Positions 15,285 to 24,029 are shown, counted from the stretch's first letter. The stretch is 38,037 nt of DNA from Bordetella parapertussis (GCA_945872285.1 CAMBZR010000025.1:1-38037), one strand, 5' to 3'. The notes: generated by a model from the letters alone, not told the origin. Translations and numbers: made by a program.

Positions 15285-16964
15285 ATGAAAGTATACGAAG
15301 CTGTTACGGTTGGTTTGGTTGCCGAAGGTTGCAAAACGCTGTTCGGCTTAATGGGCGATGGCAACATGTCGCTTTGGGGCGCTTTAGGGCGTCAGGGCAA
15401 AATCGATATCGTCTCGTCGTTTAACGAAGCCGGCGCCGTATCTATGGCAGACGGCTACTCTCGCAGCACCGGACGAGTCGGCTTGTGTACGATCACCTGT
15501 GGCCCGGGCCTGACCCAAGTGGGCACCTCGCTTAGCATTGCAGTGCGTAATCGCTCGCCGATGGTGCTGATCACCGGGCAAATTGCTGCGGGTGCAAAAA
15601 ACAACATCCAGTCAATGGATCAGCGACGTTTCGTCGAAGCCTGTGGTGCCCGGTTTCACGATATCAGCAACGCCGACAATTTGGCTGACGAAATGGCTGA
15701 AGCCTTTTATGCGGCACGCGTGCATCGCATCCCTGTTGTGTTGAACCTTGATATGGCGCTGCAAGAACAATCTTTTGACTGGGATTTTGATTATCGTCCC
15801 TCGACCAATTTCTTACCCACCCCGATTGGCGCACCGAGCGACGAGTCACTGCAACCACTCTTAGAGAAGCTGATCGCCGCCGAACGGCCTGTCATCATCG
15901 CCGGACTGGGGGCGCAACGTGCAGGTGCCAAGCCAGAAATTCTTACGCTTGCAGGGCAGTTGGGCGCGTTGGTTGGCACATCGTTGCAAGCCAAAGATTT
16001 GTTTTTGGGAGAAGAGTACAACCTGGGTATTTCAGGTACTTTTGCGTCGGCGCCTGCCGAGCATCTGTTTGCCGAGGCAGATTTTGTGTTGGCGCTTGGT
16101 GCTGAGTTGGGTTACTACACCGCTGAAGGCGGTCTCATGTTCCCTTCAGCCGAAGTCGCTCGTATCGACATTAAAGCCGCACCAGACGAAATTGGTGTGC
16201 TCCCCGGCATGTATGTGTGCGGTGATGCCAAAAAAACTGCGGCGGCCCTGAGCAGGCTGCTTGAAGCCCGCAAGGTTCAAAAAGAAGGTTTTCGTACCGC
16301 AGCGACTCGCGACATTTTAAACGCGCCGGATGCTGTCTTTACGAAACCTACCGATGGTTTAGATCCTCGCCTGCTTGCCACAAATCTATCGCAGGGTTTA
16401 CCTAAAGATGTTGTGCTCACCATCGGTGCTGCGCATTATTTTTCGTTTCCTGCGATGTACACCGCTTTACCTGAGGGTGCTTTGGTTCACTTCTCGCATC
16501 ACTTCGGCGCAGTTGGCCAGGCGCTACCGCTTTCAATTGGCGCGAGTGTGGGGCATCCCACGCGACCGCACGTTGCGATGGAAGGCGACGGCAGTGTCAT
16601 GATGAATTTGCAAGAGCTCTACACCGTCACGCGTCACAAGATTCAACTGGTGCTAATCATCTGGAACGACGCTGGCTATGGTGCAGAGGTGCACAAACTC
16701 AAAGCAAAAGGTTTTAACCCTGCTCTGGCGCAATGGCAATCGGCAGATTTTGCGGCAATCGGCAAAGCGTTTGGTGGCGATGGTGTACGCCTAGCCTCGG
16801 AAGCCGACCTCGCACCGACCATCGAACGCGGTATCAAAGCAGGCGGCTTATTCATTATTGATGCACGCGTGTCGCCCACCGAGATGAGCGACCCCTATGG
16901 CAAAATTCACTTTGGCCGAGAAAATCGCGCGCCGCATTTGCGTCGGTTGACTAAAGGCGGTTGA
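15285..16964 (+). CDS. Thiamine-diphosphate-dependent enzyme (acetolactate-synthase-like)
   Basis: This 559-residue ThDP enzyme has all three typical domains. The N-terminal pyrimidine domain has the activating Glu48 in SSFNEAGAVSMADGY and ITCGPG further on. The middle domain includes RPVIIAGLGAQ. The C-terminal pyrophosphate domain has GDGSVMMN (434 onward) and Asn461 in WNDAGYG, giving the usual metal/diphosphate spacing. It groups by pattern with acetolactate-synthase/benzoylformate-decarboxylase-like enzymes, so decarboxylation of a 2-oxo acid or carboligation is expected. The substrate is not assignable. It is the first gene of a tight operon with a CoxG-like gene (2 nt downstream) and a Bug receptor. 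GGAG lies upstream of the ATG. Confidence 0.92.
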   Translation: MKVYEAVTVGLVAEGCKTLFGLMGDGNMSLWGALGRQGKIDIVSSFNEAGAVSMADGYSRSTGRVGLCTITCGPGLTQVGTSLSIAVRNRSPMVLITGQIAAGAKNNIQSMDQRRFVEACGARFHDISNADNLADEMAEAFYAARVHRIPVVLNLDMALQEQSFDWDFDYRPSTNFLPTPIGAPSDESLQPLLEKLIAAERPVIIAGLGAQRAGAKPEILTLAGQLGALVGTSLQAKDLFLGEEYNLGISGTFASAPAEHLFAEADFVLALGAELGYYTAEGGLMFPSAEVARIDIKAAPDEIGVLPGMYVCGDAKKTAAALSRLLEARKVQKEGFRTAATRDILNAPDAVFTKPTDGLDPRLLATNLSQGLPKDVVLTIGAAHYFSFPAMYTALPEGALVHFSHHFGAVGQALPLSIGASVGHPTRPHVAMEGDGSVMMNLQELYTVTRHKIQLVLIIWNDAGYGAEVHKLKAKGFNPALAQWQSADFAAIGKAFGGDGVRLASEADLAPTIERGIKAGGLFIIDARVSPTEMSDPYGKIHFGRENRAPHLRRLTKGG

Positions 16965-16966
16965 GC

Positions 16967-17638
16967 ATGCGTTTTGAAGGAGAATTTCGCGTGCCGGGAC
17001 AACCACGCGCGGTGCTTGAGCGCTTTGCCGAAGTTGAGCGCATGGTCAAATGCATGCCCGGCGCAAGTATCGACGGACGTGACGACGACGGCAACTATCA
17101 AGGTGGGATGCTGGTTGCCTTTGGACCCAAGAAAATTAAGTTCAAGGGCAAAGTGACCGCCTCGGTCGACTTAGAATCTTTAGCAGGCACGTTATATGTT
17201 CGCGGCGCTGCCGATATGCGTGCGGGCGCGCGGGCAGAGGTTAAGGTCGTGTACACCGTGCGCGACGATACGACTGCCACCACTCCCACCAGTATCGTTG
17301 CACTGACCTCTGACGCTGAACTCGGCGGAGTCTTGGCAGACTTTGGCAGCACAGGCGGTATTGCCGTCACTCAGGCCTTGATGGACGTCTTCGCGCAGCG
17401 CTGTGCACAGGAGTTCAGTCGCGAGGCGGAGTCAGTAACCGTTCAAACTCCCGCGCAGACTGACACCATGGGCGTGGCGGTCCGTTCTACTGGCAACGCT
17501 AATGACACGGCGCGAACCGCAGCGACAAGCGCCGCGTCCGAGCCTCCTAACGAAGCACTTTCGGCCAACACAATATTGTGGTCTGTTCTTAAAATCAAAT
17601 TCAAAAATTTAAAAAAGTGGCTTGGCTTTAGCCATTAA
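16967..17638 (+). CDS. CoxG-like SRPBCC-domain protein
   Basis: This is a 223-residue protein. Residues 1 to about 150 match the CoxG/SRPBCC lipid-binding fold: FEGEFRVPGQPRAVLERFAEVERMVKCMPGA, then GGMLVAFGPKKIKFKGKV. A low-complexity Ala/Thr linker follows. The tail, about 199-223, is hydrophobic and basic (LWSVLKIKFKNLKKWLGF) and could anchor to the membrane. In carboxydotrophs CoxG serves CO dehydrogenase recruitment or quinone delivery, but no coxMSL genes are present here. Its tight linkage to a ThDP enzyme suggests a different partner. I chose the ATG at 16967, 2 nt after the previous stop, over the TTG at 16961. Confidence 0.88.
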   Translation: MRFEGEFRVPGQPRAVLERFAEVERMVKCMPGASIDGRDDDGNYQGGMLVAFGPKKIKFKGKVTASVDLESLAGTLYVRGAADMRAGARAEVKVVYTVRDDTTATTPTSIVALTSDAELGGVLADFGSTGGIAVTQALMDVFAQRCAQEFSREAESVTVQTPAQTDTMGVAVRSTGNANDTARTAATSAASEPPNEALSANTILWSVLKIKFKNLKKWLGFSH

Positions 17639-17653
17639 CCTCAGGAGTCACCC

Positions 17654-18631
17654 ATGTTTCATACTTTGATCATGCGTTTTAAGCTCGCAGTGCTTGCAAT
17701 GTTTGCTCTGAACAGTCTGGTGCAAGTCAGCGAGGCTGCCGAGCCACCGCCCTGGCCCACAAAACAAATTGCCCTTGTTGTCCCCTACCCTCCTGGCGCA
17801 ATCACCGACACCGTGGGTCGCCGCCTGGGCAATCAATTAAGTGCCGCATTAGGCGTGACGGTGGTGATTGAAAACCGTGCGGGTGCCGGAGCAAACTTGG
17901 GAGCTGCTTATGTTTCAAATGCCCAGCCAAACGGCGCCACCATATTGTTCACCTCGTACGGCAATATTATGATCGACGCAGTGACCGATGCTCAACATAA
18001 GTTGACACCTGTTGCCGCCGTTGGGCCGATGACCGTCGTAATGTTAGTGCGACCCGACTTGCCTTACAAAACCATTGAAGAGCTCGTCAGCTACGCGCGC
18101 GCTCACCCGCAGAAAATTAGCTTTGCAAGCGTCGGAGTCGGCAGTTCGTACCATCTGGTGATCGAACAGATGAATGCGCTCGGTAAACTCGACATGGTTC
18201 ATATCCCGTACAAGGGTGGTGCGGCTTCAATGGCAGATTTTTTAGGAGGACGCGTTGACGTGATGCTCGCGACGTGGCTGTTCGCAAAACCCTACGTCAC
18301 CGACAAGCGCGCGCGAGCCGTCGCGTTAGTGAATGCAACGCGCTCGCCTAGCCTACCTGAGCTTCCCACGGTCAGCGAACGCGCGATCCCAGGAGTCAGG
18401 CTGATCGACGGGCTTGGCGTCTTTGCCCCAAAAGGCTTGCCCGACGCCTTGGTGGTGCGTTTAAACAAAGAGATCAATACGATCATTGAGCAGCCCGAAA
18501 TGAAAGCCTGGCTGACAAACGAAGCGATCCCGCCCACCGCGATGACCACAGCCGCCTTTGAAAAAATGCTGAGCGAAGAGGCCAAACCGCTGGACAAGCT
18601 TATTCGCGAAAACAAGATCGGAATGAAATAA
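17654..18631 (+). CDS. Bug/TctC-family periplasmic receptor (receptor 2)
   Basis: This is a 325-residue exported receptor. The signal peptide has a basic start (MRFK) and a hydrophobic core ending SEAAEPP. The mature protein opens with KQIALVVPYPPGAITDTVGRRLG, then ENRAGAGANLG and the mid-protein VHIPYKGGAASMADFLGG, all Bug-family hallmarks. AGGAG precedes the ATG at 17654. It is the third gene of the ThDP/CoxG operon, 15 nt downstream, so its ligand may be linked to the 2-oxo acid or other substrate of that enzyme (inference). It converges on Bug receptor 3, with only 1 nt between the stop codons. Confidence 0.92.
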   Translation: MFHTLIMRFKLAVLAMFALNSLVQVSEAAEPPPWPTKQIALVVPYPPGAITDTVGRRLGNQLSAALGVTVVIENRAGAGANLGAAYVSNAQPNGATILFTSYGNIMIDAVTDAQHKLTPVAAVGPMTVVMLVRPDLPYKTIEELVSYARAHPQKISFASVGVGSSYHLVIEQMNALGKLDMVHIPYKGGAASMADFLGGRVDVMLATWLFAKPYVTDKRARAVALVNATRSPSLPELPTVSERAIPGVRLIDGLGVFAPKGLPDALVVRLNKEINTIIEQPEMKAWLTNEAIPPTAMTTAAFEKMLSEEAKPLDKLIRENKIGMK

Positions 18632-18632
18632 C

Positions 18633-19604
18633 CTACTCGACCTTAGCGCCACTTTCGATAATGATTTTTTTCCAGCGTATTTGTTCTTCTTTCATGTATT
18701 GGGTGAACTGAGCAGGCGTACCGCCCAACAGCACGGTGCCTTGTGGTGCAAGCCTTGTTTTGAGCAAGGGGTCTTGCAACGCGATGTTCAGCGCCACGGT
18801 CAACCGGCTAATGATCTCTGGCGACACTCCTTTTGGTGTAACAACGCCTTGCCAGGCTCCCATGACCCAGTCTTTGGTCCCTAACGCTTCGTTAAAAGTC
18901 GGCACCTCCGGAAACAGCGGGCTACGCTGTGTTGCGGCGATTGCCAGCGCGCGCACTCTTGCGTCTGACATCATCGCGACAGCCGCGCTTAGTGTCGAAA
19001 ACATGAATTGCGTACGACCACTGGCCACATCCACCAAGGCTGGCGACTCGCCTTTGTAGGCGATATGCGTTGACTCCAGGCCGAACTCACGCGAAAAAGC
19101 CGCAGCTGGCAGATGCGTCATCGTACCCGCACCGCTTGAACCATAATTCATATTGCCTTGTGCTTTTGCATACGTCAGAAAGTCTTTAAGCGAACGCGGC
19201 GCCAAACTTGGTGCGGCCAAGAATACCAAAGGATTCGTTGCCGTCAGCATCACTGGTGAAAAGTCATTGAACGGATCATATTTGACATTTTGATAGAGCA
19301 AGGGCCCCAAAACAATCGCTGAAGTCGCATAAAAAATAGTGTGCCCATCGGGATCGGCACGTGCCACTTCGGCAGCGGCAATATTGCCGCCCGCTCCGCC
19401 TTTATTTTCAACGACTACCGTCTCTTTAAGCTCTCGGCTCATTGACTCGGCAAAAATCCTTGCCGAAATATCCGCCGAACCACCAGGCGCGAAGCCAACA
19501 ATCATACGAATGGGTTTGGACGGATAGACTGGAGTTTGCGCGCTTGTGTTTTGTGCGAGCAGTATTGTCACTGCTGCGAAATATAGTTGTAGTTTTTGTC
19601 TCAT
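18633..19604 (-). CDS. Bug/TctC-family periplasmic receptor (receptor 3)
   Basis: This is a 323-residue exported receptor. The signal peptide covers about 1-22 (VTILLAQNTSAQT). The mature protein has the Bug opening KPIRMIVGFAPGGSADISARIFAE, ENKGGAGGNIAAAE, and THIAYKGESPALVDVASG. It is transcribed divergently from the downstream SDR gene and convergently with receptor 2. It therefore appears to be monocistronic, perhaps sharing regulation with the SDR through the 19605-19827 spacer. The ligand is unknown. Confidence 0.92.
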   Translation of the reverse strand: MRQKLQLYFAAVTILLAQNTSAQTPVYPSKPIRMIVGFAPGGSADISARIFAESMSRELKETVVVENKGGAGGNIAAAEVARADPDGHTIFYATSAIVLGPLLYQNVKYDPFNDFSPVMLTATNPLVFLAAPSLAPRSLKDFLTYAKAQGNMNYGSSGAGTMTHLPAAAFSREFGLESTHIAYKGESPALVDVASGRTQFMFSTLSAAVAMMSDARVRALAIAATQRSPLFPEVPTFNEALGTKDWVMGAWQGVVTPKGVSPEIISRLTVALNIALQDPLLKTRLAPQGTVLLGGTPAQFTQYMKEEQIRWKKIIIESGAKVE

Positions 19605-19827
19605 ATTTTCTTTTTAGTCACGCTGTTGATCCTGTGCTGCGTCGGCTTTTGTCACCGTCCCAGCCTGATACTGCTGCCTGAGAATTGTTTTTACTATAGG
19701 CGTGAGCTTTACGCAATGCTTAAGCGACTCGGCTGTTCTTTCTCGAGGACGATCTCGGGTAACATAAGTCACAACACCTACAAATAAAAAGCGCGCGGCG
19801 CCTTGAGACAAACATTAGAGAGACGAT
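19605..19827. promoter_or_regulatory. Divergent spacer between Bug receptor 3 and an SDR
   Basis: This 223-nt region must hold both promoters. GAGAGA lies ahead of the SDR start. I see no strong consensus promoter, palindrome or believable small gene here; a minus-strand ORF of 65 codons looks like chance. Confidence 0.3.
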
Positions 19828-20616
19828 ATGGATCTTCACCTGGCAGGTAAACGTGCGTTAATTACGGGCGGCTCTAAAGGCCTAGGCTTTGGTGCTGCGA
19901 AAGTGCTAGCAACAGAAGGTTGCGCGGTTCATCTTGTCTCGCGCTCGGCTAATGATTTAGAAGTCGCCGCCAACGAAATCAAAAAAGTGTCTGACGCTGA
20001 AGTATCGTTCACCGCACTCGACCTGATTAAACCCGCCAGTGTTGAACGCCTAAGAGACCGACTGGCCACCACCGATATTTTGGTCAATAACGCTGGGGCC
20101 GTGCCACTTGGATCAATCGAAGATTTGGATGATCAAAGCTGGCGCGATGGCTGGGATCTTAAGGTGTTTGGTTACATCAATATGACGCGTCTGGCCTTTC
20201 AAGTTTGGAAGCCATTAAAACGACCTGGTGTCATCGTGAACGTCATCGGCCATGCAGGTGAGAATTTAACTTCGACCTACCTGGCGGGTACCTCAGGCTG
20301 TGCAGCGCTCATGGCACTGACTCGTTCGCTTGGCTCAGTTAGCCCCGAGCACAACATTCGCGTGGTTGGTTTGAACCCAGGCCCGGTGCTCACCGAGCGC
20401 CTGTATAACTTCTTACGCAAACGTGCTGAGTTAACGTTGGGCGATGCTGAAAAATGGAAACAACTCGTTGCCTCAATGCCTTTTGGCCGCACCGGCAAAG
20501 TCGAAGAGATCGCAAACGCCGTGGCGTTTTTGGCCTCTGACTTGTCGGGCTACACCACGGGTACGATCGTTACGATCGATGGTGGCGTGTCTTCGCGCGC
20601 AAAGACTTGGCTATAG
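19828..20616 (+). CDS. SDR-family protein with non-canonical active site
   Basis: This 262-residue SDR-fold protein has an intact cofactor motif TGGSKGLG (13-20), NNAG (87-90) and the C-terminal YTTGTIVTIDGG. The catalytic region departs from the norm. The usual catalytic-Ser segment reads NVIGHAGEN, and YxxxK reads YLAGT (151-155), so both Ser and Lys are missing. I recall related Burkholderiales SDRs with NVIG and a Lys-less tyrosine motif, so this is probably a conserved subfamily rather than a damaged gene. It may use another mechanism or only bind NAD(P). Its stop lies 3 nt from the convergent amidohydrolase stop. Confidence 0.88.
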   Translation: MDLHLAGKRALITGGSKGLGFGAAKVLATEGCAVHLVSRSANDLEVAANEIKKVSDAEVSFTALDLIKPASVERLRDRLATTDILVNNAGAVPLGSIEDLDDQSWRDGWDLKVFGYINMTRLAFQVWKPLKRPGVIVNVIGHAGENLTSTYLAGTSGCAALMALTRSLGSVSPEHNIRVVGLNPGPVLTERLYNFLRKRAELTLGDAEKWKQLVASMPFGRTGKVEEIANAVAFLASDLSGYTTGTIVTIDGGVSSRAKTWL

Positions 20617-20619
20617 CGC

Positions 20620-21486
20620 TTATGCTGCCGGCCAATTCAACACTTTCGCCAGCGCGCCTCCCATCACCATCTCTAAATCATCGCCTTTTAAAAAGCTCAT
20701 CTCTTCAGTGAACAGGCTCACGCACTGTGCATAAGTGCAAGGCAATCGCGAGACATCCGAGCCCCACATTGCGCGCGCTGGGCCAAAGCCCTCAATGAGG
20801 CGCTGCAGATAAGGCTGAATGTTTTTGAAAGGATAAGGATGCGTGCTGTAGCCAGGCGCGGACGTCACCTTCACTGAAAGATTTTTGTGCTTCGCCAGCC
20901 TGAGCAAAATATCGAGGTCGGCAAAACAGGCATCGTCGCGCAAGGCACTTTTGCGACCCATGTGATCCAAAATCAATTTCAAATCTGGATAACGCGTCGC
21001 AAGCCGATCCAACACATCGAGTTGCTCAGACATCAGTACCATCACCGGAATCCCAAGGCGTTCACAGCCTGCCCAAAACCAATCGAGCGAACTGTCAGCA
21101 AGCCAACGCGACCACTTCGCTTTGTGAAACGTCATGCGAATACCAAGCATTCCGGGTTGTGTCAGCCAAGTCTCAAGCAAACTGCGCGCATTCGGATCTT
21201 CGGGATCAAAGCGCCCCATGATGCCGTAACGGCCGGGGTAATTTTGTACGGCTTCAAGGGCAGTCAAATTTTTGCTGCCAACCATTGAGGGTGGCACGAT
21301 GATGGCACGCGACACGCCTGTCGCATCCATGAGTTCGGTCATTTCAGCGGCTTCAAAAGGTTTTTCACGATGTGGTCTCGCCCCTTCTCCCGCAATGATC
21401 ACGGTGTGGCCCACGTCCTCAGGCAACCAAGGGCGGTCCGGGCGATGCGCTTCCCAAAGATGAACCTGTGCGTCGGTGATAACCAT
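20620..21486 (-). CDS. Amidohydrolase-family protein (2-pyrone-4,6-dicarboxylate-lactonase-like)
   Basis: This 288-residue protein resembles the metal-light amidohydrolase_2 branch. It starts with the TIM-barrel entry motif ITDAQVHLWE, then LKLILDHMGRKS (His on strand 6) and MWGSDVSRLP with the conserved catalytic Asp. Relatives hydrolyse lactones such as 2-pyrone-4,6-dicarboxylate or decarboxylate aromatic acids, so lactone opening downstream of a ring-cleavage or Baeyer-Villiger step is possible but unproven. AAGGAG precedes the ATG at 21486. It follows the Spy-like gene by 84 nt, with an inverted repeat between them, so it may have its own promoter. Confidence 0.88.
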   Translation of the reverse strand: MVITDAQVHLWEAHRPDRPWLPEDVGHTVIIAGEGARPHREKPFEAAEMTELMDATGVSRAIIVPPSMVGSKNLTALEAVQNYPGRYGIMGRFDPEDPNARSLLETWLTQPGMLGIRMTFHKAKWSRWLADSSLDWFWAGCERLGIPVMVLMSEQLDVLDRLATRYPDLKLILDHMGRKSALRDDACFADLDILLRLAKHKNLSVKVTSAPGYSTHPYPFKNIQPYLQRLIEGFGPARAMWGSDVSRLPCTYAQCVSLFTEEMSFLKGDDLEMVMGGALAKVLNWPAA

Positions 21487-21538
21487 ATGTGCTCCTTGTT
21501 GCTCGACTAAATGGTTTTTGTTGCGTTTGCACCATGGA

Positions 21539-21566
21539 CGGGTGCCCCAGCCGAGCGAGGCACCCG
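21539..21566. terminator. Hairpin after the Spy-like gene, possible terminator
   Basis: CGGGTGCC (21539-21546) pairs perfectly with GGCACCCG (21559-21566) around a 12-nt loop. It lies 4 nt after the minus-strand stop codon of the Spy-like gene. No T-run follows on the minus strand, so it may protect the transcript end or assist factor-dependent termination rather than act as a classic terminator. Confidence 0.45.
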
Positions 21567-21570
21567 CCTA

Positions 21571-22098
21571 TTAGCCCTTAGCCACAGTCGGCTTTTTCTG
21601 CGTATGCGCGGCGTGCTTAGACTTTATATAGTTTGAAAGCGTCTTTTTTTGCGTCGTAGTCAAACCATCCCAAAACGTCAGCCACTTCTGCTGCACGGCT
21701 TCCATTCTAGTTTCCATCGCAGTACGCATCTGCTTGTGCTGCGCAAGCAGCGCACGCGGGTCAATCGTGTCTTTGGCAAACTGCGCATCCATCGCCTTTT
21801 TCTGCTCGGCGCGCAACGACTGCTTATTTGCCTGTCCGTCTTTACGCGCAACTTGTGCGGCATCGAACTGTAGTTTTTGCTCTGGCGTCAGCGCCAGTTG
21901 CTCAATGACCGCTTGAGGGATTTTCCCAAGCGGACTGTCTGCACCGCCGTGCGCAGCCGCAGGCGTCGATTGTGCCGCTTGCGGTTGAACGACGGGGGGC
22001 GAAGACGTCTGAGCCGAACTCGTTTGCGCCAGGGCGCTTACTGCAACGAGCGTGAAACCCAAACCTGCGATCAATGAACGAGCTGAAGTGTATTTCAT
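21571..22098 (-). CDS. Spy/CpxP-like periplasmic LTxxQ protein
   Basis: This is a 175-residue exported, highly charged helical protein. A signal peptide ends VSALAQ (about residue 25). A low-complexity Ser/Thr/Gln/Ala stretch follows, then two LTxxQ motifs, LTPEQ and LTTTQ, flanking a Lys/Gln/Ala-rich helical region. These are hallmarks of the Spy/CpxP chaperone family, which buffers envelope stress and binds unfolded proteins. I chose the ATG at 22098 because AGGAG precedes it. It lies 109 nt after the DctPQM operon, separated by a strong hairpin, so it is probably a separate transcription unit. Confidence 0.82.
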   Translation of the reverse strand: MKYTSARSLIAGLGFTLVAVSALAQTSSAQTSSPPVVQPQAAQSTPAAAHGGADSPLGKIPQAVIEQLALTPEQKLQFDAAQVARKDGQANKQSLRAEQKKAMDAQFAKDTIDPRALLAQHKQMRTAMETRMEAVQQKWLTFWDGLTTTQKKTLSNYIKSKHAAHTQKKPTVAKG

Positions 22099-22161
22099 GG
22101 CGTGAACTCCTGTGTGATTACGCAACCACATCTTCACATGCCACTCGTTTCAACAATGTTT

Positions 22162-22199
22162 CGAGTCGAACCTCATCTGTTACAGATGATTTCGACTCG
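22162..22199. repeat. 38-nt nested inverted repeat after the TRAP operon
   Basis: Two nested stems form one hairpin. A 9-bp outer stem pairs 22162-22170 with 22191-22199 and a 7-bp inner stem pairs 22173-22179 with 22183-22189, interrupted by a small bulge. It starts 9 nt after the dctM stop. No T-run follows on either strand, so it may stabilise the 3' end of the dctPQM mRNA or be a protein-binding site. Confidence 0.6.
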
Positions 22200-22207
22200 G
22201 AAGTCAG

Positions 22208-23530
22208 CTACTTACCTCGCATGGTCTCAGGCAACCAGGTCACGATCTCTGGATAAAAAGTCAAAATCACGATCACGATCAACATCAAAAATACATATGG
22301 TGTTGAGCCTGCGACCACTTCAGAAAACTTTGCGCCTCCCGAAATTCCGTGAATCGTGAACAGGTTTAAACCAACGGGCGGTGTGATCTGCCCGAGTTCG
22401 ATCAGGATCGTGATGATGACGCCCAGCCAGATCAGATCAAAACCAAAAATCTTGATTACTGGCAAAAGCACAGGCAGCGTCATGTAGATCATCGAGATCC
22501 CATCTACAAAGCAACCCAGAATGATATACAGCACGACCAAGATGACAAAGAACTCCCACTTGCTTAAGCCAAGGCCCACGATCCACTCACTGATCTCGCG
22601 GCTCACGCCCGAAAACGTCAACGCTGTCGATAAAATCTGTGCCCCAATAATAATCATCGAGACCATGCAAGTCGTTTTGACCGTTGACATGACTGAGTCG
22701 CGAAGCACAGGCCAGGTCAACTTGCGATAGCCTGCTGCCATGACTAAGGCACCCGCGGCCCCAACCGCAGCGGCCTCAGTCGGGGTAGTCAGACCAGAGT
22801 AAATCCCGCCGAGCACCAAAACCAAGAGCGACACAATCGGCATCACATCCCAAAGGGGATTGGACTTAGTCGACAGGAGCTCAGAGGCCTCTTTGAGCTT
22901 CACGTCTGGCCTTGGCGCGATCGCTGGGTTTCTGTACACCATGACTGCGATGTAGATCATGAAGATCAAGCTCATCAGCAAGCCTGGCAAAATCCCCGCA
23001 ATAAACAAGCGGCCAACAGACTCTTCAACCAGCGCCGCGTACAACACCATAATGATTGAAGGCGGGATCAAGATGCCTAGAGTGCCGCCAGCAGCCAGCG
23101 AACCGTAAACCGCGCGAGGCTGATAGCCCGCCTTAATTAACTCTGGGATCGCGACCGTGCCAACGCTAGCAGCCGTTGCAACGCTTGAGCCGCTGACCGC
23201 TGAAAAAATCGCACAGGCAACAATATTTGCATGCAACAAGCCGCCAGGAAGCTTATGTAATAGCTTTACAATTCCCGAATAAAAAGCCTTGCTGGTGCCA
23301 CTACGCAAGATCACTTCACCCATTAACAAAAACATGGGTACGGCGATCAAAATATAGCTGTTGGCATTATTCCAAACCACCGAGCTTAGGCCGAGCAATC
23401 CGACCCAACCTTTAGTCATCATGATGACAATGACGCCAACAATACCTAACGCAAACGCCGTCCATTGACCCACAAACAAAAACACGCCAAGGGCGATAAA
23501 TAAAACGGCGATAATGACTTCTGAACTCAT
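22208..23530 (-). CDS. dctM: TRAP transporter large permease (DctM family)
   Basis: This 440-residue integral membrane protein is of normal DctM length. Landmarks are MFLLMGEVILRSG, the FSAVSGSSVATAASVGTVAIPEL segment, GTLGILIPPSI and TTPTEAAAVGAAGAL, which belong to the sodium/substrate transport core. The ATG at 23530 lies 10 nt after the dctQ stop, with GTGAGA upstream; the longer in-frame form overlaps dctQ and is rejected. With dctQ and dctP it forms a complete TRAP uptake system, probably for an organic acid anion. The transported compound cannot be inferred from the permease. Confidence 0.94.
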   Translation of the reverse strand: MSSEVIIAVLFIALGVFLFVGQWTAFALGIVGVIVIMMTKGWVGLLGLSSVVWNNANSYILIAVPMFLLMGEVILRSGTSKAFYSGIVKLLHKLPGGLLHANIVACAIFSAVSGSSVATAASVGTVAIPELIKAGYQPRAVYGSLAAGGTLGILIPPSIIMVLYAALVEESVGRLFIAGILPGLLMSLIFMIYIAVMVYRNPAIAPRPDVKLKEASELLSTKSNPLWDVMPIVSLLVLVLGGIYSGLTTPTEAAAVGAAGALVMAAGYRKLTWPVLRDSVMSTVKTTCMVSMIIIGAQILSTALTFSGVSREISEWIVGLGLSKWEFFVILVVLYIILGCFVDGISMIYMTLPVLLPVIKIFGFDLIWLGVIITILIELGQITPPVGLNLFTIHGISGGAKFSEVVAGSTPYVFLMLIVIVILTFYPEIVTWLPETMRGK

Positions 23531-23540
23531 GACAATCTCA

Positions 23541-24017
23541 CTAGGGTAGATTCTTAAATTTTGTGAAAGTGAAGATTGCAAGCTGCAAGGTGAGCACAGC
23601 ACAGCCCAGCACGACGATGCTCATTGGGACCCATTCAGGCGTCTGCAAAATCGATACTGCGCGGACATCTTGCGTGTAGGCATAAGTCGTGTGCAAAATC
23701 AAAAAGTAAGTCAAGATGCCAGAAAAAATAAGTGCGGAAATCGTGATCAAGGACTTGACCCAGAAAAAAGTTGCGCCTTTCAACTTGTCGTAAAGCAACT
23801 CGATACGAATAAAAGCGCCTTCTTTTAAGGAGTAGCCAAGCCCCAAAAAGATCACAGCTGCGTTCAGATAACCGGCGTATTCATCGGCGATTTGTGTCGA
23901 ATGATTAAAGAAGCGCGCAATCACTTCGACGCATACCAACAATAAAATTAGAACCGTCGCCAGGCCAGCTAAGTAGCCTGTGCCTAGTACGATTTTTGAC
24001 GCCATCCGTGACACCAT
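23541..24017 (-). CDS. dctQ: TRAP transporter small permease (DctQ family)
   Basis: This is a 158-residue protein with four hydrophobic segments, including TGYLAGLATVLILLLVCVEVIARF near the N-terminus. It also has the DctQ-type ADEYAGYLNAAVIFLGLGYSLKEGAFIRIELLYD region. It bridges the receptor and the large permease in the membrane. AAGG precedes the ATG at 24017; an alternative ATG at 24005 is possible. Spacing to dctP is 12 nt and to dctM 10 nt, typical of one transcript. Confidence 0.92.
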   Translation of the reverse strand: MVSRMASKIVLGTGYLAGLATVLILLLVCVEVIARFFNHSTQIADEYAGYLNAAVIFLGLGYSLKEGAFIRIELLYDKLKGATFFWVKSLITISALIFSGILTYFLILHTTYAYTQDVRAVSILQTPEWVPMSIVVLGCAVLTLQLAIFTFTKFKNLP

Positions 24018-24029
24018 GATTATTGCCTT

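Noticed and set aside
16967..17638. CO dehydrogenase system suggested by the CoxG-like gene
   Set aside because: No coxM, coxS, coxL or accessory genes are in the window, so only the fold can be claimed.
19614..19811. Minus-strand ORF of 65 codons between Bug receptor 3 and the SDR
   Set aside because: Unrecognisable sequence in a divergent promoter region, with no ribosome binding site.
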